Source: an uncultured Eubacteriales bacterium
GTDB lineage: Bacteria; Bacillota; Clostridia; Christensenellales; CAG-138
Assembly (NCBI GenBank): GCA_900319345.1
Contig: ONNZ01000019.1
Span: 1 to 36,564, forward strand
Direction of reading: 5' to 3'
Length of the DNA: 36,564 bases
The notes under the pieces are model-generated. The model did not search any database and had not been told where the DNA came from. It was given only the letters and a program-made list of their open reading frames with translations. Below are positions 32,471-36,564 of the stretch, in pieces (positions within the stretch are counted from its first letter, which is position 1; the number at the start of each line of letters is the position of its first letter). A program made the position numbers and the translations under genes.

Positions 32471-33697
32471 ATGATCGCGGAAATCATCTGTGTGGGCACC
32501 GAGCTCCTCATGGGGCAGATCGTGAACACCAACGCCCAGTTCATGGCCGAGAAGCTGGCCCCCCTGGGGGTGGACCTGTACCGCCAACAGGTGGTGGGCG
32601 ACAATCCTCAGCGGCTCACGGAGGCGGTGCTGACGGCCCTCGATCGATCCGACGTGGTGCTGTTCTCCGGCGGCCTCGGGCCCACGGAGGACGACCTCAC
32701 CAAGGAGACCGTGGCGGCGGCCCTGGGCCTCGAGCTGGTCCTGTACCCCGAGGAATGGGACAGGATCGTGGAGCGGTTCAAGGGCTTCGGCCGGAAGCCC
32801 GCCCCCAACAACAAAAAGCAGGCCATGTTCCCCGCCACATGCTGCACCATCCTCCCCAACCCCCGGGGCACCGCCCCCGGCTGCCTCATGGAGAAGGACG
32901 GGAAGGCGGCCATCCTCATGCCCGGCCCGCCCCGGGAGCTTCGGCCCATGTTCACGGACTACGTGATGCCCTATCTCGAGCAGCGCAGCGGCCACCGGCT
33001 CTACACCCACATGCTCCGCATCTTCGGCAAGGGCGAGAGCGACGTGGAATACGAATTGAAGGATCTGATCGACGGCCAGACCAACCCCACCTTGGCCACC
33101 TACTGCGAGACCGGCGAAGTGAAGCTTCGGATCACCGCCCAGGCCAAGACCGACGCGGAAGGGGAAGCCCTCCTCTCCCCCATCGTTGCCGAGGTGGAGC
33201 GCCGCTTCGGGGACGTGGTTTACTCCGAGAACGACGAGGAGCTGGCGGCGGTGTGCCACCGGCTGCTCATCGAGCAGAAGGCCACCCTGTCCTGCGCCGA
33301 GAGCTGCACCGGCGGGCTCCTCTCCTCCGCCTTCATCGACCTGGGCGGCAGCTCCGCCTACTTCGTCGAGGGGGACGTGACCTACGCCAACGAGGCCAAG
33401 ATGGGCTCCCTGGGCGTGAAGGCAGAGACGTTGGAGAAATACACCGCCGTGTCCAGGGAGTGCGCCCAGGAGATGGCCGCGGGCATGCGGCGGAAGGCGG
33501 GCACGGACTACGCCCTGGCCACCACGGGCTACGCCGGCCCCGACGGGGAGCAGGTAGGCCTGGTGTACGTGTCGCTGGCCAGCAAAGACGGCGTAGAGGT
33601 GAAGGAGCTCCATCTCACCGGGGAGCGGAGCCGCATACGGCGGTTGGCCGTGCTCCACGCCCTGGATCTGCTGCGCCGGAAGCTGTGCGCAAAATGA
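32471..33697 (+). CDS. cinA: CinA: competence/damage-inducible protein (nicotinamide-nucleotide amidase domain)
   Basis: This 408-residue protein has two domains. The N-terminal MoCF-like domain (about 1-170) shows GTELLMGQIVNTNAQ and FSGGLGPTEDD, which in some CinA proteins gives ADP-ribose pyrophosphatase activity. The C-terminal domain (about 250-408) has SCAESCTGGLLSS and ALATTGYAGPDG, the PncC-type nicotinamide mononucleotide deamidase signature. It may recycle pyridine nucleotides. AGGGG lies 7 bases upstream of the ATG. Adjacent to recA as in many Gram-positive bacteria, where the pair is linked to competence. Confidence 0.95.
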   Translation: MIAEIICVGTELLMGQIVNTNAQFMAEKLAPLGVDLYRQQVVGDNPQRLTEAVLTALDRSDVVLFSGGLGPTEDDLTKETVAAALGLELVLYPEEWDRIVERFKGFGRKPAPNNKKQAMFPATCCTILPNPRGTAPGCLMEKDGKAAILMPGPPRELRPMFTDYVMPYLEQRSGHRLYTHMLRIFGKGESDVEYELKDLIDGQTNPTLATYCETGEVKLRITAQAKTDAEGEALLSPIVAEVERRFGDVVYSENDEELAAVCHRLLIEQKATLSCAESCTGGLLSSAFIDLGGSSAYFVEGDVTYANEAKMGSLGVKAETLEKYTAVSRECAQEMAAGMRRKAGTDYALATTGYAGPDGEQVGLVYVSLASKDGVEVKELHLTGERSRIRRLAVLHALDLLRRKLCAK

Positions 33698-33729
33698 GCG
33701 CTTTATGGGACTCTACGCCCAAAAATCTC

Positions 33730-33758
33730 TGTACGAAATGACGGAACTATGGTATACT
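33730..33758 (+). promoter_or_regulatory. Candidate recA promoter
   Basis: TATACT (33753-33758) is a good -10; the hexamer 17 bases upstream (TGTACG, 33730-33735) is a poor -35. The spacer holds GGAAC-TATG-GTATA, which only weakly resembles a LexA site. Confidence 0.45.
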
Positions 33759-33789
33759 GAATCGAAGACAAAAGAAGGACGGTATCACT

Positions 33790-34863
33790 ATGCTGGATAA
33801 GGAAAAAGCCCTTGAAATAGCCCTTGCGCAGATCGAAAAGCAGTTCGGCAAGGGAGCCATCATGAAGCTGGGCGACAGCTCCGCGAACCTCAACATCTCC
33901 GCCATCCCCACGGGCTGTATCGACCTCGATATCGCCCTGGGCGTGGGCGGCATCCCCCGGGGCCGGATCGTGGAGATCTTCGGGCCCGAGTCCTCCGGCA
34001 AGACCACCATCGCCCTGCACGTGGTGGCCCAGGCCCAGAAGATGGGCGGCACGGCGGCCTTCATCGACGCGGAGCACGCTCTCGACCCGGTGTACGCCGA
34101 GAGTTTGGGCGTGAACGTGGACGACCTGTACGTGTCCCAGCCCGACACCGGCGAGCAGGCCTTGGAGATCACCGAATCCCTGGTCCGGTCCGGCGCCATC
34201 GACGTGGTGGTGGTGGACTCCGTGGCGGCCCTGGTGCCCAAGGCGGAGATCGAGGGCGACATGGGCGATTCCCACGTGGGGCTGCAGGCCCGGCTCATGA
34301 GCCAGGCCCTTCGGAAGCTCACCGGCGCCATCAACAAGAGTAACTGCGTGGTCATCTTCATCAACCAGCTCCGGGAGAAGGTGGGCGTCATGTTCGGCAA
34401 CCCCGAGACCACCCCCGGCGGCAAGGCGTTGAAGTTCTACGCCTCCGTGCGCCTGGACGTGCGGCGGATCGAGACCCTCAAGGTGGGCGGCGAGGCCGTG
34501 GGCAGCCGCACCAAGGTGAAGGTGGTCAAGAACAAGGTGGCCCCGCCCTTCCGCACGGCGGAGTTCGACATGCTCTACGGCGAGGGCATCTCCCGGGAGG
34601 GCAGCGTCATCGACCAGGCTGTGGCCCGGAAGATCATGACCAAGTCCGGCGCCTGGTTCAACTACGGCGAGATGCGCATCGCCCAGGGCCGGGACAACGC
34701 CCGCCAGTTCCTGAAGGACAACCCGGAGCTGTGCGACGAGATCGAAAACAAGATCCGGGCCCAGGTGGAGGACGAGAAGAAGAAGGCCCAGGCCGAGGCC
34801 GAAATGAAGCGGGCCGCCCGCCGGGCCGCCCTGGACGCCCGCAGCGACGGGCCCCAGGCGTAA
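33790..34863 (+). CDS. recA: Recombinase A
   Basis: This 357-residue DNA strand-exchange protein of homologous recombination also triggers LexA self-cleavage. Walker A is GPESSGKT (65-72), preceded by the conserved PRGRIVEIF; Walker B is [15 protein letters not shown]. The DNA-binding loop L1 follows in [22 protein letters not shown] (positions about 156-177), and loop L2 lies near [18 protein letters not shown]. The C-terminal tail is unusually basic and alanine-rich (after [20 protein letters not shown]), unlike the acidic tail of enterobacterial RecA. AAGGA precedes the start. It follows cinA by 92 bases, with its own likely promoter. Confidence 0.98.
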   Translation: MLDKEKALEIALAQIEKQFGKGAIMKLGDSSANLNISAIPTGCIDLDIALGVGGIPRGRIVEIFGPESSGKTTIALHVVAQAQKMGGTAAFIDAEHALDPVYAESLGVNVDDLYVSQPDTGEQALEITESLVRSGAIDVVVVDSVAALVPKAEIEGDMGDSHVGLQARLMSQALRKLTGAINKSNCVVIFINQLREKVGVMFGNPETTPGGKALKFYASVRLDVRRIETLKVGGEAVGSRTKVKVVKNKVAPPFRTAEFDMLYGEGISREGSVIDQAVARKIMTKSGAWFNYGEMRIAQGRDNARQFLKDNPELCDEIENKIRAQVEDEKKKAQAEAEMKRAARRAALDARSDGPQA

Positions 34864-34878
34864 CTTACGGAACCACAT

Positions 34879-34908
34879 GCGCCTTGCCGCCGGGCAGGGC
34901 GCTTTTTT
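34879..34908 (+). terminator. recA terminator
   Basis: Ten-pair stem (34879-34888 with 34893-34902, one G-U pair) and tetraloop GCCG, followed by TTTTTT. The next gene starts only six bases later. Confidence 0.9.
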
Positions 34909-34914
34909 GAGGGT

Positions 34915-35673
34915 ATGAAAAGCCAGGAATACCACATCTCCCGCAACGGGTACAACGTGAGCTGCAAGCTCTATTATGAGGACAAAAAGGCCGTCCCCGG
35001 GGTGGTCCTCTACGGCCACGGCTTCGGCGGTCACAAGGACAACAAGGCGGCGGAGCGGTTCGCCCAGCGGGCCCTGGACAAGCTGAAGCTGTGCACGGTC
35101 ACCTTCAACTGGCCCTGCCACGGGGACGACGTGCGGAAGAAGCTGCGCCTGGAGGACTGCGACGGGTACCTCACCGCCGTCATGGAGGACATCCGGGAGC
35201 GGTACGGCGCGCCCCGGCTCTACGGGTACGCCACCAGCTTCGGGGGTTTCCTGTTCCTCAAGTACATTTTGGAGCACGGCAACCCCTTTCTCAAGCTGGC
35301 CCTGCGCTGCCCCTCCGTGGACCACTATCGGGTCCAGGCGGAGCGCATATTGACCCCAGAGGAGCTGGAGAAGCTCCAGAAGGGCAAGGAGGCGGCCGTG
35401 GGCTTCGATCGGAAGGTGACGGTGGACAAGGTGTATCTGGATCAGATACGGGCCGTGGACCTGCTCCACGCCGATTTCACGCCCTATATGGACGATATCC
35501 TGATTCTCCACGGCCGGAAGGACGAGATCGTACCCTTCGAGATGGTCCAAGCCTTCGCCGACGACCAGCTTCTGGAGTTCGTGCCCGTGGACAACGCCGA
35601 CCACCGGTTCCAGGACCCCCGGGCCATGGACGAGGCCATCAAGGCCATCCTGGACTTCTTCGGCCAGGCGTAA
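34915..35673 (+). CDS. Alpha/beta hydrolase
   Basis: This 252-residue protein has the alpha/beta hydrolase fold. The oxyanion region is LYGHGFGGHKD; the nucleophile is the Ser in GYATSFGGF; the acid is the Asp in LHGRKDEIVPF; and the His is in NADHRFQD. No signal peptide is seen, so it is cytoplasmic. It could be a carboxylesterase or acyl-peptide hydrolase; substrate unknown. The only ATG start lies six bases after the recA terminator T-run, and GAGGGT directly abuts it, an unusual arrangement. Expression therefore needs readthrough or a promoter inside the recA end. Confidence 0.88.
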   Translation: MKSQEYHISRNGYNVSCKLYYEDKKAVPGVVLYGHGFGGHKDNKAAERFAQRALDKLKLCTVTFNWPCHGDDVRKKLRLEDCDGYLTAVMEDIRERYGAPRLYGYATSFGGFLFLKYILEHGNPFLKLALRCPSVDHYRVQAERILTPEELEKLQKGKEAAVGFDRKVTVDKVYLDQIRAVDLLHADFTPYMDDILILHGRKDEIVPFEMVQAFADDQLLEFVPVDNADHRFQDPRAMDEAIKAILDFFGQA

Positions 35674-35690
35674 AATTGCTGACAGGAAAA

Positions 35691-35713
35691 CAGCGCTCCG
35701 GCAAGGAGCGCTG
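35691..35713. terminator. Bidirectional terminator between hydrolase and SRAP genes
   Basis: CAGCGCTCC (35691-35699) pairs with GGAGCGCTG (35705-35713). TTGTTGT follows on the plus strand and TTTTCC on the minus strand. Confidence 0.8.
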
Positions 35714-35728
35714 TTGTTGTATACAGTA

Positions 35729-36334
35729 TTATGCTCGTTCGGCCGTCACGGCCACCCGCAGGTTTTGGATCATGCCCAAAAAGTCCGTGTCCGGGGAGAG
35801 CCATTCCTCTGCCCGGGAGTAGGGCACCAGCACGGGCATGCGGGGGTGGAGCTCCCGGATGGTCCTGTCCGCGTCCTGGGTCAGCACGGTGAAGCAGGGG
35901 AGCTTGTGCTGGTCCGAGGTGCGGATGTATAGCCCCGCCAGGAACAGGGGCGACCCGTCCTCCGCCTTGAAGGCGTATCGCTCCTTCCGCTTGGGGTCGG
36001 TCTTCTTCCACTCGTAGTACGCCGCCGCGGGGATCAGGCACCGGCGGTCGTTGACGCTGCCCGCGAACATCTCCCGCTCCTGGGCCGTCTCCATGCGGGT
36101 GTTGAAGACCAGCATGCCCCGTTTGGGGTGGGTGAAGCCCCACTGCATGGGGAAGGCTCCCAGGGCCCGGTTCCGGGCGGAGGGCGCCAGCACTGGGGCG
36201 ATGTCCGTGGGCCGCACGTCACCGGAGGTGACTATCTTGGCCCCCAGCTTCAGCGATATTTCGATGGCCTGCTGGAACAGCTCCGCCAGCTTTTCGTCGC
36301 TGGGCTGATCCTGGATGCGAAACCGTCCGCACAT
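35729..36334 (-). CDS. SRAP-domain protein (HMCES/YedK family)
   Basis: This 201-residue protein protects abasic sites in single-stranded DNA by forming a covalent thiazolidine crosslink through its N-terminal cysteine. MCGRF at the start places Cys2 at the N-terminus once Met is removed, which fixes the start at 36334; the upstream in-frame extension would destroy the active site. Other family motifs are MQWGFTHP, VFNTRMETA, RRCLIPAAAYYEW and ELHPRMPV, which supply the conserved Asn, Glu and His around the active site. GGAAGGGA lies upstream. A TATACT at 36374-36379 (minus strand) with a poor -35 may be the promoter. It stands alone, convergent with the hydrolase and near recA. Confidence 0.96.
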   Translation of the reverse strand: MCGRFRIQDQPSDEKLAELFQQAIEISLKLGAKIVTSGDVRPTDIAPVLAPSARNRALGAFPMQWGFTHPKRGMLVFNTRMETAQEREMFAGSVNDRRCLIPAAAYYEWKKTDPKRKERYAFKAEDGSPLFLAGLYIRTSDQHKLPCFTVLTQDADRTIRELHPRMPVLVPYSRAEEWLSPDTDFLGMIQNLRVAVTAERA

Positions 36335-36432
36335 ACAGCGTCCCTTCCTTGCATTTACCCGTATTACAGCTTTAGTATACACTATTCCGAGGCTTAGGAA
36401 AAGAGACTTTATTCGGCGATAGGCCGCTTGAG

Positions 36433-36467
36433 CAAAAAGAAAAGAGTCACTCGTTGGAGTGACTCTT
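36433..36467 (-). terminator. Terminator of the rRNA operon
   Basis: Stem of 11 pairs (36457-36467 with 36442-36452), loop of four, followed on the minus strand by TTTTCTTTTTG. It lies directly behind the 5S rRNA. Confidence 0.9.
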
Positions 36468-36469
36468 GG

Positions 36470-36564
<95 letters not shown>

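Noticed and set aside
33741-33758. LexA/SOS box in the recA promoter
   Set aside because: GGAAC-TATG-GTATA matches only about 6 of 10 positions of the CGAAC-N4-GTTCG consensus and overlaps the -10 box, which explains part of the match.
36362-36367. A third regulator site (ATTACA) before the SRAP gene
   Set aside because: Only one half-site is present, without a second copy 11 bp away and without the N32-TAYCCT spacing.

Overview
This window is about 36.6 kb of GC-rich chromosome from a spore-forming member of the Firmicutes, most likely class Clostridia. The evidence for this is a YunB-type sporulation gene, the order tilS-hpt-ftsH, strong GGAGG-type ribosome binding sites, TTGACA/TATACT-type promoters and short overlapping operons. 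The right edge enters a ribosomal RNA operon read leftward: the 3' part of a 5S rRNA and its terminator are visible. I cannot place the genus from the sequence alone.

Left part (1-9743): the 3' portion of arginine deiminase (arcA), a convergent yunB, then an OmpR-family response regulator and its histidine kinase, followed directly by four tandem paralogous lipoproteins. The regulator gene and the first lipoprotein gene share one promoter design: two ATTACA direct repeats 11 bp apart, then exactly 32 bp to a TAYCCT -10 box. This suggests that the two-component system controls both itself and the lipoprotein array. The lipoproteins are the most system-like and least understood part of the window.

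Middle part (9753-16837): amino-acid metabolism and transport. An XRE regulator is divergent from the branched-chain amino acid carrier brnQ. Next come tdh-kbl (threonine to glycine and acetyl-CoA) and a three-gene polar amino acid ABC transporter. Between tdh and kbl lies a hairpin plus a near-perfect three-way-junction fold that I do not recognise.

Minus-strand block (16848-22673): an operon tilS-hpt-ftsH-PHP phosphoesterase, and upstream of it a D-2-hydroxyacid dehydrogenase. The dehydrogenase terminator shares a 15-base box and a 13-bp hairpin with the arcA terminator, including a compensatory base-pair change.

Right part (22768-36564): trkA-trkH potassium uptake, with a Fur-box-like palindrome over the likely transcription start; a gene-free stretch with 17 copies of a hexamer (GTCYTT); an XRE protein with five APFL repeats; a HAD phosphatase; and an operon ftsK/spoIIIE-rimO-pgsA-cinA followed by recA. 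In ftsK the reading frame is broken by one extra base near 28145. An alpha/beta hydrolase, an SRAP (HMCES/YedK) gene and the rRNA operon end follow.

Most of the window is ordinary core genome. The parts that merit attention are the two-component/lipoprotein regulon, the tdh-kbl RNA fold, the paired terminator modules and the hexamer-repeat/APFL-repeat locus.
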